Shown here piece by piece: positions 24,822 through 32,810 of a DNA stretch of 64,000 bases. The notes below the pieces were generated by a model. It made no database searches, was not told the DNA's origin, and saw only the letters and a list, made by a program, of their open reading frames with translations. The stretch's first letter is position 1. Every line of letters begins with the position of its first letter. This DNA comes from JAJYSO01 sp964451785 (GTDB taxonomy: Bacteria > Bacteroidota > Bacteroidia > Flavobacteriales > Flavobacteriaceae), in NCBI GenBank assembly GCA_964451785.1, contig CAYVJG010000002.1:57204-121203 (forward strand), given 5' to 3'. The position numbers were made by a program, and so were the translations under genes.

Positions 24822-27398
24822 TTGAAATCTATAACGGCAAAAATACCATTATTTCTTGTTGTAGCCCTATTGTGGAGCTGCAATCCGGTGAAACGCGTAA
24901 AAGACGGTCAGTATTTATTGACCAAAAACTCTATTTATGTCGATAGCTCTAAAATTTCAAAAACTGTAGTTTACGATCAATTATACCAAGAACCAAATGT
25001 TAAACTACCTTTAATTAATTTTCCGCTGCGCCTGCACATTTATAATACAGCTAAACCAAACGCTGATTCTCTTTTTATCAACTGGTTAAAACGCAAGCCT
25101 AATCGCGAAAAACATTTAATCAATTTTTTATCTAAAAAACAAGTCGAACGTTTAGGACAAGATTATGTTGACTGGCAAAAATTTAAACAGCGTATAGGCC
25201 AGGAACCCGTTATCGTCAGTAAAGAAAAAACCGAAAAATCTTTAGAACGCCTCAAAGCTTGGTATTGGAATCGAGGCTGGTTTAATGTGGAGAGCTCCTA
25301 CCAAATTGACACCTTAAAAGACAAACGCGCCGAAGTAAGCTATTACCTCAACTTACACAATCCCTATAAAATTGACTCACTTTCTCACAATATTAAAAGC
25401 CCGGTTATAGACTCGTTATACAAGGCTCATAAAATTGACCGGCTTATCAGACCGGGACAACAATTTGATTCGCGACGTTTTGACTGGGAGCGCCAACGCC
25501 TAACTAACTTGCTGCGTAACAATGGATTGTACTATTTTGATCAAGAAAATATTATTTTTAATATCGACACCATACATACTAATCACAGGGCTTTAGTTGA
25601 AACTGTAATTAGTAATCGTGAAATTAAAACACAAGACAGCTCCTATACTGTTCCTTTTAAAGTTCACCACATCAGCGATGTCAATATTTTTACCAATTAT
25701 GTCAAAAATGGACAACGTTTACCTATCACTGACAGCATTCACTATGACAATTACACCCTGTTTAGTTCAGGTAAATCGGAGTATAAGTCTAAAGCCTTAA
25801 CAGGAGCCGTTTTTATAAAAAAAGGAGAAGTGTATAGTGACCGTGCCCGGACGCTAACCTATGACCGTATGAGTGATTTAGGTGTATTTAACTATCCGGA
25901 CATTCAATATATGAAAGACCCCCGCGATAGCACCAATACAGATTTAATTGCTAATGTTTTTTTACGCTCCCGTAAAAAATTTGGGATGACTTACGATTTA
26001 GATTTGTCGCATAGCAATATTCAAGATTTTGGTATTCGAGCTGGTACTTCTTTATTAATTCGCAATGTTTTTCACGGACTTGAAACTTTAGAAATCGGTG
26101 CGCGTGCCAGTATTGGATCATCAAGAGATGCCGCTGTAGAGGCACAAAATCAATTTTTCAATATTTCAGAAATTGGCGCTACTGTCAAGTTGAATTTTCC
26201 AAAAATCATTTTCCCGTTCAACCTCAGCCACATCATTCCTAAATCGATGTCGCCATTTACCGTCCTCAGTGCCGGGATTAGTACCCAAACTAACATCGGA
26301 TTAGACAAACAAAGCTTAACCGGAAAATATACCTTCCGTTGGAAACCCAATTCTGAACAAAATCTTCACTTAAATCTTATTGATTTACAATACGTTCGCA
26401 ACCTTAACCCTGGTAATTATTTCAATATATATCGCAATTCATATACACGTTTAAATCAAATTGCAGAAAACCATGTCGAATTGATTAACCCCAATTATTT
26501 TGAGCAAAATAATCCGGTATTGAGTCCTGCTCCTAAGCTGACTAATCCTGAAGGCATCAATGCTTTTATTCACGATTTACGCAGTGGTGCAGATTTTAAT
26601 TTGACTGCGGAAGAACAAGATGAAGCGTCAGCACTCATCGAACGAAAAGACCGCTTAACTGAAAACAATTTGATATTCGGTACCAGCTTCAATTTTTCAA
26701 AAAATACGAGAGAGAGTATTTATGATGATGAGTTTACACAATTCAGATTTAATATTGAAGCCATGGGAAATAGCTTAGCCTTATTATCATCACTCACAGG
26801 AAGAGACAAAGATGAACACGGCAGTTATAAAATTGCAGGAGTACGATTTTCTCAATACCTTAAATTTGAAACAGACTTTATTAAACATTGGGATCTAGGT
26901 CACCAAAATATCTTTGCTATACGTTTAATGGGTGGTATTGCTATTCCTTATGGCAATTCAGAAAGTATCCCATTTGTACGCAGTTTCTTTGCCGGTGGCA
27001 CTAATGACAACCGCGCTTGGCGTCCTTATGGATTAGGTCCTGGAAGTAGCGGCAGTCCTAATGAATTTAATGAAGCCAACATGAAGCTGAGTTTTAATGC
27101 CGAATTTAGATTCAACCTTTTTGGAGCCTTAAACAGTGCGGTATTTGTAGATGTCGGTAATATTTGGAATGTACTTGACAACGTTGAAGATGAACGCGCT
27201 CGCTTTGATTCTTTCTCAGATTTTACCGAACTCGCCGTAGGCACAGGCTTTGGTTTGCGTTATGATTTTGATTTCTTTGTGATTCGCATTGATCTTGGTT
27301 TTAAAACTTACGACCCCGCTTATAACAAACAAACCTGGTTTGAAAACTATAATTTTGCCCACTCCACATTGAATGTTGGTATAAATTATCCTTTTTAA
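24822..27398 (+). CDS. tamL: TamA-like outer membrane lipoprotein of the Omp85 family (TamL)
   Basis: An 858-residue protein with a lipoprotein signal (LVVALLWSC; Cys20 would be lipidated). POTRA-like repeats fill about 25-370 and an Omp85 beta-barrel of 16 strands fills the rest. The loop-6 region contains VRSFFAGGTNDNRAWRPYGLGPG, the conserved substrate-insertion motif of the family, and the end YNFAHSTLNVGINYPF is a beta-signal. In Bacteroidota the TamA homologue is a lipoprotein, TamL, working with the inner-membrane TamB in envelope assembly or lipid transport. No tamB is adjacent here. The family is certain; TamL rather than another Omp85 lipoprotein is likely. Confidence 0.85.
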   Translation: MKSITAKIPLFLVVALLWSCNPVKRVKDGQYLLTKNSIYVDSSKISKTVVYDQLYQEPNVKLPLINFPLRLHIYNTAKPNADSLFINWLKRKPNREKHLINFLSKKQVERLGQDYVDWQKFKQRIGQEPVIVSKEKTEKSLERLKAWYWNRGWFNVESSYQIDTLKDKRAEVSYYLNLHNPYKIDSLSHNIKSPVIDSLYKAHKIDRLIRPGQQFDSRRFDWERQRLTNLLRNNGLYYFDQENIIFNIDTIHTNHRALVETVISNREIKTQDSSYTVPFKVHHISDVNIFTNYVKNGQRLPITDSIHYDNYTLFSSGKSEYKSKALTGAVFIKKGEVYSDRARTLTYDRMSDLGVFNYPDIQYMKDPRDSTNTDLIANVFLRSRKKFGMTYDLDLSHSNIQDFGIRAGTSLLIRNVFHGLETLEIGARASIGSSRDAAVEAQNQFFNISEIGATVKLNFPKIIFPFNLSHIIPKSMSPFTVLSAGISTQTNIGLDKQSLTGKYTFRWKPNSEQNLHLNLIDLQYVRNLNPGNYFNIYRNSYTRLNQIAENHVELINPNYFEQNNPVLSPAPKLTNPEGINAFIHDLRSGADFNLTAEEQDEASALIERKDRLTENNLIFGTSFNFSKNTRESIYDDEFTQFRFNIEAMGNSLALLSSLTGRDKDEHGSYKIAGVRFSQYLKFETDFIKHWDLGHQNIFAIRLMGGIAIPYGNSESIPFVRSFFAGGTNDNRAWRPYGLGPGSSGSPNEFNEANMKLSFNAEFRFNLFGALNSAVFVDVGNIWNVLDNVEDERARFDSFSDFTELAVGTGFGLRYDFDFFVIRIDLGFKTYDPAYNKQTWFENYNFAHSTLNVGINYPF

Positions 27399-27410
27399 TC
27401 TACATTTTAG

Positions 27411-27418
27411 TACATTTG
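27411..27418 (+). promoter_or_regulatory. Candidate -7 box for fbaA
   Basis: TACATTTG matches TAnnTTTG, 26 bases before the fbaA ATG. Confidence 0.5.
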
Positions 27419-27444
27419 TACTCTAATAGTGAAATAAATTAATT

Positions 27445-28518
27445 ATGGCTCACAATATCAAGCCCGGAGTAGCTACCGGAAAAGAAGTTCAAGAAATCTT
27501 CAAACACGCTAAAGCTAACAATTACGCAATTCCTGCAGTAAATGTTGTAGGTTCAAACACTATCAATGCGGTTTTAGAAACAGCAGCAAGTGTTAATTCA
27601 CCTGTTATTCTACAATTCTCAACTGGTGGAGCTCAGTTTAACGCCGGTAAAAGCTTAGATAACACTAACCAAAGAGCTGCCATTTTAGGAGCTATTGCTG
27701 GAGCAAAACACGTTCATGATTTAGCCGAAGCTTATGGGGCCACTGTTATTCTACACACTGACCACTGCCACAAAGAAAAATTACCGTGGATTGACGGCTT
27801 GTTAGATGCTAGTGAAAAGTTTTTTGCTGAAACCGGAAAACCTTTGTTTAGCTCTCACATGATTGATTTAAGCCCACAAAGCTTAGAAGAAAACATTACC
27901 ACTAGCAAAAAATACTTAGAACGTATGAGCAAAATGGGAATGACTTTAGAAATTGAACTCGGTATTACTGGTGGTGAAGAAGACGGCGTTGACAACACTG
28001 ATGTTGACAACTCAAAACTTTACACTCAACCAGAAGATGTGGCTTATGCTTATGAAGAATTGAGCAAAGTTTCTGACCAATTTACTATTGCCGCTTCTTT
28101 TGGTAACGTACACGGCGTTTACAAACCAGGAAACGTTAAACTTCGTCCTGAAATTTTAAAACAATCTCAAGACTACGTTAGTGAGAAATACAATTTAGAA
28201 GAAAATCATTTAGATCTAGTTTTCCATGGTGGTAGCGGCTCATCTGTTGAACAAATTCGCGAAGCTATTGGTTATGGCGTTGTCAAAATGAATATTGACA
28301 CTGACTTACAATATGCATTTACAACTGGTGTTCGTGATTATATGGCAGCTAACACTGATTACTTACAAGCACAAATTGGTAACCCTACTGGTGAAGAAGC
28401 GCCTAACAAAGCTTATTATGACCCACGTAAATGGTTACGTAAAGGTGAAGAGACTTTTAAGCAACGTTTAGAAAAAGCCTTTGAAGATCTCTTAAATGTG
28501 AACAGCTTAAGCAAATAA
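27445..28518 (+). CDS. fbaA: Class II fructose-bisphosphate aldolase
   Basis: A 357-residue zinc-dependent aldolase that interconverts fructose 1,6-bisphosphate and two triose phosphates in glycolysis and gluconeogenesis. The first zinc-ligand motif VILHTDHCHKEKLPWIDGLL is intact, as are EIELGITGGEEDG and the GNVHGVYKPG and VFHGGSGS segments with the other His ligands. It is of the long type A group, as in E. coli. It has its own promoter-like box and is followed by a large hairpin. Confidence 0.98.
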   Translation: MAHNIKPGVATGKEVQEIFKHAKANNYAIPAVNVVGSNTINAVLETAASVNSPVILQFSTGGAQFNAGKSLDNTNQRAAILGAIAGAKHVHDLAEAYGATVILHTDHCHKEKLPWIDGLLDASEKFFAETGKPLFSSHMIDLSPQSLEENITTSKKYLERMSKMGMTLEIELGITGGEEDGVDNTDVDNSKLYTQPEDVAYAYEELSKVSDQFTIAASFGNVHGVYKPGNVKLRPEILKQSQDYVSEKYNLEENHLDLVFHGGSGSSVEQIREAIGYGVVKMNIDTDLQYAFTTGVRDYMAANTDYLQAQIGNPTGEEAPNKAYYDPRKWLRKGEETFKQRLEKAFEDLLNVNSLSK

Positions 28519-28523
28519 TTTTA

Positions 28524-28531
28524 TAAATTTG
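28524..28531 (+). promoter_or_regulatory. Candidate -7 box for accD
   Basis: TAAATTTG matches TAnnTTTG, 6 bases after the fbaA stop. If used, the next hairpin would be in the accD leader. Confidence 0.45.
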
Positions 28532-28540
28532 CACCCACTA

Positions 28541-28592
28541 AAAATATTGAAAGCCAATATAAATTTTATTTCATATTGGTTTTCAATATTTT
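28541..28592 (+). terminator. Long hairpin between fbaA and accD
   Basis: A 20-base-pair stem (AAAATATTGAAAGCCAATAT with ATATTGGTTTTCAATATTTT; one G-U pair) and a 12-base loop. It may end the fbaA transcript; a long T-run is missing and a promoter-like box precedes it, so it may instead be a leader structure of accD. Confidence 0.6.
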
Positions 28593-28622
28593 AGCATTTT
28601 AAACATTTAAAAGTTAGATGAT

Positions 28623-29480
28623 ATGGCTTGGTTTAAACGAAAGCAAAAAGGAATTCAAACAGAAACCAAAAATAAAAAAGATACTCCTAAAGGACTCTGG
28701 TATAAATCACCTACAGGAAAAGTAATCGACGCTGATGAATTGCGTGAAAATCTTTACGTCAGTCCTGAAGACGGTTATCATGTGCGTATTGGTAGTAAAG
28801 AATACTTTGAAATTCTTTTTGACGATAATAAATTTAAAGAGCTTGATAAGAATTTAACTTCTAAAGACCCTTTAAACTTTGAAGACAAAAAGAAATATAC
28901 TGACCGCATAAAATCAGCTCAAGAAAAAACCGGCCTCAAAGACGCTATTCGCGTTGCAGTTGGTAACTCAAAAGGCGAAAAGCTTGTTGTGGCCTGTATG
29001 GATTTTGCCTTTGTTGGTGGTTCTATGGGTTCAGTAGTTGGTGAAAAAATTGCCCGTGCTGCTGATTATTCCTTAAAAAACAATATCCCTTTAATGATTA
29101 TCTCTAAATCAGGGGGCGCCCGTATGATGGAAGCTGTATTATCTTTAATGCAAATGGCTAAAACCTCTGTTAAGTTAGGTCAATTAGCCGAAGCTGGTAT
29201 TCCTTACATTTCATTGTGCACTGACCCTACCACTGGTGGTGTTACGGCTTCATATGCCATGCTAGGCGATATCAACATTGCTGAACCTGGTGCATTAATC
29301 GGTTTTGCAGGCCCACGTGTGGTAAAAGATACTACGGGTAAAGATTTACCTGAAGGCTTTCAACGCCCTAAATTTTTAGAAGATCACGGATTCCTCGATT
29401 TTATTGTACACCGCAAAAACTTAAAAGATGGGGTTAACAAATACCTCGATTTGGTATTAAACCGTAAAATCAGAGCATAA
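28623..29480 (+). CDS. accD: Acetyl-CoA carboxylase carboxyltransferase subunit beta, without zinc ribbon
   Basis: A 285-residue subunit of the carboxyltransferase that moves CO2 from carboxybiotin to acetyl-CoA, the first step of fatty acid synthesis. The crotonase-fold core is complete (FVGGSMGSVVGEKIARAADY, SGGARMMEAV, TDPTTGGVTASYAMLGD, IGFAGPRVV). In the N-terminal region, the zinc-ribbon cysteines (C-x2-C and C-x2-C in E. coli) are replaced by Ser29, Gly32, Ser47 and Asp50 within LWYKSPTGKV and YVSPEDGYHV. The frame is clean, so this is a natural metal-free form, which I recall in other flavobacteria. The partner accA is not in the window. Confidence 0.95.
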   Translation: MAWFKRKQKGIQTETKNKKDTPKGLWYKSPTGKVIDADELRENLYVSPEDGYHVRIGSKEYFEILFDDNKFKELDKNLTSKDPLNFEDKKKYTDRIKSAQEKTGLKDAIRVAVGNSKGEKLVVACMDFAFVGGSMGSVVGEKIARAADYSLKNNIPLMIISKSGGARMMEAVLSLMQMAKTSVKLGQLAEAGIPYISLCTDPTTGGVTASYAMLGDINIAEPGALIGFAGPRVVKDTTGKDLPEGFQRPKFLEDHGFLDFIVHRKNLKDGVNKYLDLVLNRKIRA

Positions 29481-29499
29481 TCTGAATTTATAACTTATC

Positions 29500-29535
29500 A
29501 AAAAGGCTTTCTAAATTAATTTAGAAAGCCTTTTT
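29500..29535. terminator. Bidirectional terminator between accD and rsmA
   Basis: Perfect 16-base-pair stem AAAAAGGCTTTCTAAA with TTTAGAAAGCCTTTTT, TTAA loop. A-run and T-run on either side let it serve both convergent genes. Confidence 0.93.
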
Positions 29536-29556
29536 CTGTATCTAATAAAACCTAAT

Positions 29557-30417
29557 TTACGCTGCTTGTTCTGCTGCAATTAAATCTGTCAGCTTTATAA
29601 AATCTTCAACACTTAAGCGCTCAGGCCTTTTTTCAAATAGCGGCATGGCTCGCAACTCATCTGACAAGCCAAAACTTTTCAAACTATTGCGCAACGTTTT
29701 GCGTCTTTGTTGAAAACTTTGTTTAACCACTCTAAAAAACAGTTTTTCATCACAAGGCAAACTGTAATTTTCTTTACGCACCATCTTCATTACGCCACTA
29801 TCTACTTTTGGCGGAGGAGAAAATACTGTTGGCGGCACGGTAAATAAATATTCTGTATCGTAAAAGGCTTGCGTCAAAACCGATAATATACCATAAGTTT
29901 TACTTCCGGGTTTTTCGCATATACGCTGTGCGACTTCCTTTTGAAACATGCCACTAAACACCGGGATACGGTCGCGATTTTCTATAGTTTTAAAAACAAT
30001 TTGCGTTGAAATATTATAAGGAAAATTACCAATTATAGCAAACTGCTCATCTGGATATAATTCGTCTAAATTAAATTTTAAAAAATCAGCTTCAATAATA
30101 GCAAACGACTTTCCGGCAATGTGTGGGTGCTCTAATGAGAAATTTTGCTTTAGATAGGTTACAGACTCCGCATCCAACTCCATTACCGCCACTTTTTCTA
30201 TATCTGTCAGAATATATTTTGTCAACACTCCTGTACCTGGTCCAATTTCTAATACATTTTTGGGCTGTTCAGGCTGAAGCGTTTCGCCAATTCTTCGCGC
30301 TACAGATTCATCCCTTAAAAAATGCTGTCCTAAAAACTTTTTAGCTTTTACCGGATCCGTTGCATCTTGACGCTGCTGTTTATAAGCGCTTTTCTTATAG
30401 TGAGCTTTCTTTTTCAT
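29557..30417 (-). CDS. rsmA: 16S rRNA (adenine1518/1519-N6) dimethyltransferase RsmA/KsgA
   Basis: A 286-residue S-adenosylmethionine enzyme that dimethylates two adjacent adenines near the 3' end of 16S rRNA, a late step of small-subunit assembly. Motifs in order: KKFLGQHFLRD, the SAM loop VLEIGPGTGVLT, VMELDAESV, the catalytic NFPYNIST, and the C-terminal FRVVKQSFQQRRKTLRNSL. There is a basic N-terminal extension of about 25 residues. It overlaps the upstream DUF4286 gene by 4 bases (ATGA), so they form an operon. Confidence 0.97.
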   Translation of the reverse strand: MKKKAHYKKSAYKQQRQDATDPVKAKKFLGQHFLRDESVARRIGETLQPEQPKNVLEIGPGTGVLTKYILTDIEKVAVMELDAESVTYLKQNFSLEHPHIAGKSFAIIEADFLKFNLDELYPDEQFAIIGNFPYNISTQIVFKTIENRDRIPVFSGMFQKEVAQRICEKPGSKTYGILSVLTQAFYDTEYLFTVPPTVFSPPPKVDSGVMKMVRKENYSLPCDEKLFFRVVKQSFQQRRKTLRNSLKSFGLSDELRAMPLFEKRPERLSVEDFIKLTDLIAAEQAA

Positions 30418-30722
30418 TGTGTGTGTACAATTTCCATTTCTGTAGCAAAAAAGACAAGTTGCCCCTTAAATTTAGTGAGCAAATCCATCATCTCTGGTTC
30501 ATCTTCGCGATAATATCTTTTAATAGCGGCTAAACTCTCAGCTTTAAATTGAATCGAATAGGTTATTCCTCCCATTTGTTCTTTTACCAAAACACGACTC
30601 ATTAACGCCTCTTGAAATTTTGCTGTGGCCAACATTTTGGGTATGTAAATCTCCTTGATCCAGTTTAAAATCTTAAGGTGAACCTCATCGGCAATATTAA
30701 AAGTGATATTATAAATATGCAT
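30414..30722 (-). CDS. DUF4286 family protein
   Basis: A 102-residue cytoplasmic protein beginning MHIYNITFNIADEVHLKIL. It has a ferredoxin-like alternation of strands and helices with a conserved acidic patch (YREDEPEMMDLLTKFKGQ). DUF4286 genes typically precede rsmA in Bacteroidota, and here they are translationally coupled by an ATGA overlap, which suggests a link to ribosome maturation; that is inference. Function is unknown. Confidence 0.85.
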   Translation of the reverse strand: MHIYNITFNIADEVHLKILNWIKEIYIPKMLATAKFQEALMSRVLVKEQMGGITYSIQFKAESLAAIKRYYREDEPEMMDLLTKFKGQLVFFATEMEIVHTQ

Positions 30723-30837
30723 AATGTCAGCAGTATTTAGGTTTTAAAGTTAATCATTTAAAAGCCTCAATCTCTTCAGTTAAGGCAAAATGTCATTCAT
30801 CTTGCAAAAAAACACATTAATTTTAAGTTTATAGCTT

Positions 30838-30999
30838 ATACGGAAATGATTTTTAAAATAGACTAAATATTTTGTCGTTAAAACTTCAAAGGTCAAGGCA
30901 AAAAGCACAGGCATAGCCATAGCTATGACGAGCATTTATAACGCAGAGATTTGTAATTTTAACAAGAAGATTGGTTCATTTTGAATGTCACTTCCGTAT
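30838..30999. mobile_element. MITE-like palindromic element, 162 bp
   Basis: The ends are inverted repeats: ATACGGAAATGA on the left and TCACTTCCGTAT on the right (11 of 12 paired). Inside is a second inverted pair (GTTAAAA and TTTTAAC) and a central palindrome CATAGC-CATA-GCTATG. It has no open frame. The remaining sequence on both sides in this 400-base gap looks plain. I recall similar elements scattered in flavobacterial genomes, but no transposase or second copy is present here. Confidence 0.55.
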
Positions 31000-31085
31000 T
31001 AATCTTTTCCTTAAAAAATGACTTTCATTAGCTTTCTACAAATCGATTTAAAGCTTTTGCTCTAAAAGCAGTTCCAAAAAATAAT

Positions 31086-31093
31086 TATCTTTG
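31086..31093 (+). promoter_or_regulatory. Candidate -7 box for the oligopeptide-binding lipoprotein gene
   Basis: TATCTTTG matches TAnnTTTG, 36 bases upstream of the proposed TTG start. Confidence 0.45.
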
Positions 31094-31129
31094 ACCTAAA
31101 CCACAGTTCATTTTTATAAATCTATTCAT

Positions 31130-32737
31130 TTGTCAACATCTTTTCAACACCTTTGCCGCTACAGCTTTGCACTAGTTATTCTAGTGAGTTTCATCAGTTG
31201 CCAAAATAGCCTAACGCCAGCTCAAGAAAAATTAGTATTCCGCTATAATGAACACGCTAATATCAGTTCTTTAGATCCTGCATTTGCTAAAGACCAACGC
31301 AATATTTGGCCCGACAACCAACTGTATAACGGTTTAGTTCAACTTGATGACAGTCTTAATGTTCAGCCTGACTTAGCTAAAAGCTGGACAGTTTCAGACA
31401 GTGGGTTGACCTATACATTTACACTTAGAGAAGATGTGTATTTTCATAAACACCCTATTTTTGGTAAAGATTCCACCCGATTAATGACCGCTGATGACGT
31501 GGTGTTTAGCTTAAAGCGATTGACAAATCCCGATATCGCCTCGCCCGGAAGTTGGGTAATGCGCAACGTTAAATCTATTAAAGCACTAGACGCACACCAC
31601 GTGCAATTTCAATTAAAAAGTAGCTTTCCTGCGTTTCTAGGCTTACTTTCTATGACTTACTGTTCAATTGTCCCGCAAGAGATGACAAAATTGAGTTTCC
31701 GTACCAGTCCGTTAGGAACAGGCCCTTTCAAATTTAAACGCTGGGAAGCGAATGAAAAACTAGTATTTCGCAAAAACGATTTGTATTTTGAAACAGATGA
31801 ACACGGTGAGCAACTCCCCTATTTAGAAGCTGTAGCCATCACTTTTCTATCTGAAAAACAAGGAGAATTTATGCAATTTGCCTTAGGAAATTTAGATTTT
31901 ATGAGCGGATTAGACGCTTCTTACAAAGATGAATTACTAACGCCAGACGGCAAATTAAATCCAAAATACAAAGGAAGAATAAAAGTTGACAAGGCACCTT
32001 ACCTCAACATGGAATACATTGGGATTAACCTCGATTACAACAGTGACGAAGTCAAGTCAAAAGCTCTACGTCAAGCCTTAAATTACGGAGTCGATCGCCG
32101 CAATATGATTACCTATTTGCGCAATGGCATTGGCTTGCCTGCTGAATATGGATTTATTCCTAAAGGTTTACCGGGCTTTGCCCAACATCCTTACTACCCC
32201 TATCAACCACAAAAGGCCGTTCAATTGGTAGAAGAATACAAGAAAAATCACCAGGGCAAACAACCGCGTCTCAGCTTAGCTACCACCGCACAGTATCTTG
32301 CCTTCTGTGAATTTTTACAACGTGAATGGCAGAAAATAGGCATTGCCGTAGAGGTTAATGTGATGCCACCTTCCACGCTGCTGCAAAAACGTTCTGCCGG
32401 AAAACTCGAATTGTTTCGCGCCAGCTGGATTGCCGATTATCCCGATGCACAGAATTACCTCTCCTTATTTTACACCAAAAACTTTGCTCCAAATGGTCCT
32501 AATTACACGCATTTTTCATCACCAGAATTTGACCAGATTTACATACAAGCCTTAAAAACCGACAATCCTATGGCTCGTGTTAACCTGTATCAAACCATGG
32601 ATTCGATAGTTATGACACAAGCAGCCGTTGTTCCACTTTATTATGATGAAGTGGTTAGATTTACTCAAGAGAATGTCAAAGGATTAGGAATCAATCCACA
32701 GAATTTACTCGATTTAACACGCGTCAAAAAAGACTAA
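31130..32737 (+). CDS. ABC transporter substrate-binding lipoprotein, oligopeptide (SBP_bac_5) family
   Basis: A 535-residue protein. The signal ends with the lipobox FISC (Cys24), so it is a lipoprotein. The remaining length is one SBP_bac_5 domain, with typical segments DPDLAKSWTVS-like near 85 (PDLAKSWTVSDSGLTYTF), RQALNYGVDR near 320, and DYPDAQNYLSLFY near 440. The start must be TTG: no ATG precedes the signal peptide in frame, and an in-frame stop lies 33 bases upstream. No permease or ATPase gene is adjacent, so it is an orphan binding protein that must share a transporter elsewhere. The bound ligand is probably a peptide. Confidence 0.88.
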   Translation: MSTSFQHLCRYSFALVILVSFISCQNSLTPAQEKLVFRYNEHANISSLDPAFAKDQRNIWPDNQLYNGLVQLDDSLNVQPDLAKSWTVSDSGLTYTFTLREDVYFHKHPIFGKDSTRLMTADDVVFSLKRLTNPDIASPGSWVMRNVKSIKALDAHHVQFQLKSSFPAFLGLLSMTYCSIVPQEMTKLSFRTSPLGTGPFKFKRWEANEKLVFRKNDLYFETDEHGEQLPYLEAVAITFLSEKQGEFMQFALGNLDFMSGLDASYKDELLTPDGKLNPKYKGRIKVDKAPYLNMEYIGINLDYNSDEVKSKALRQALNYGVDRRNMITYLRNGIGLPAEYGFIPKGLPGFAQHPYYPYQPQKAVQLVEEYKKNHQGKQPRLSLATTAQYLAFCEFLQREWQKIGIAVEVNVMPPSTLLQKRSAGKLELFRASWIADYPDAQNYLSLFYTKNFAPNGPNYTHFSSPEFDQIYIQALKTDNPMARVNLYQTMDSIVMTQAAVVPLYYDEVVRFTQENVKGLGINPQNLLDLTRVKKD

Positions 32738-32744
32738 ACCCAAA

Positions 32745-32775
32745 ACGACCACAAGTCTTCAAAACCTGTGGTCGT
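32745..32775 (+). terminator. Hairpin after the substrate-binding protein gene
   Basis: Stem ACGACCACA with TGTGGTCGT around a 13-base loop, 8 bases after the stop. No T-run follows, so it may be a weak terminator. Confidence 0.5.
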
Positions 32776-32810
32776 CTCAGCTACTAATCTTTTAAGGTGT
32801 ATTGAATAAT

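Noticed and set aside
28623..29480. AccD as a damaged gene because of lost cysteines
   Set aside because: The frame is intact, the core motifs are all present and the same substitutions are recalled in other flavobacteria.
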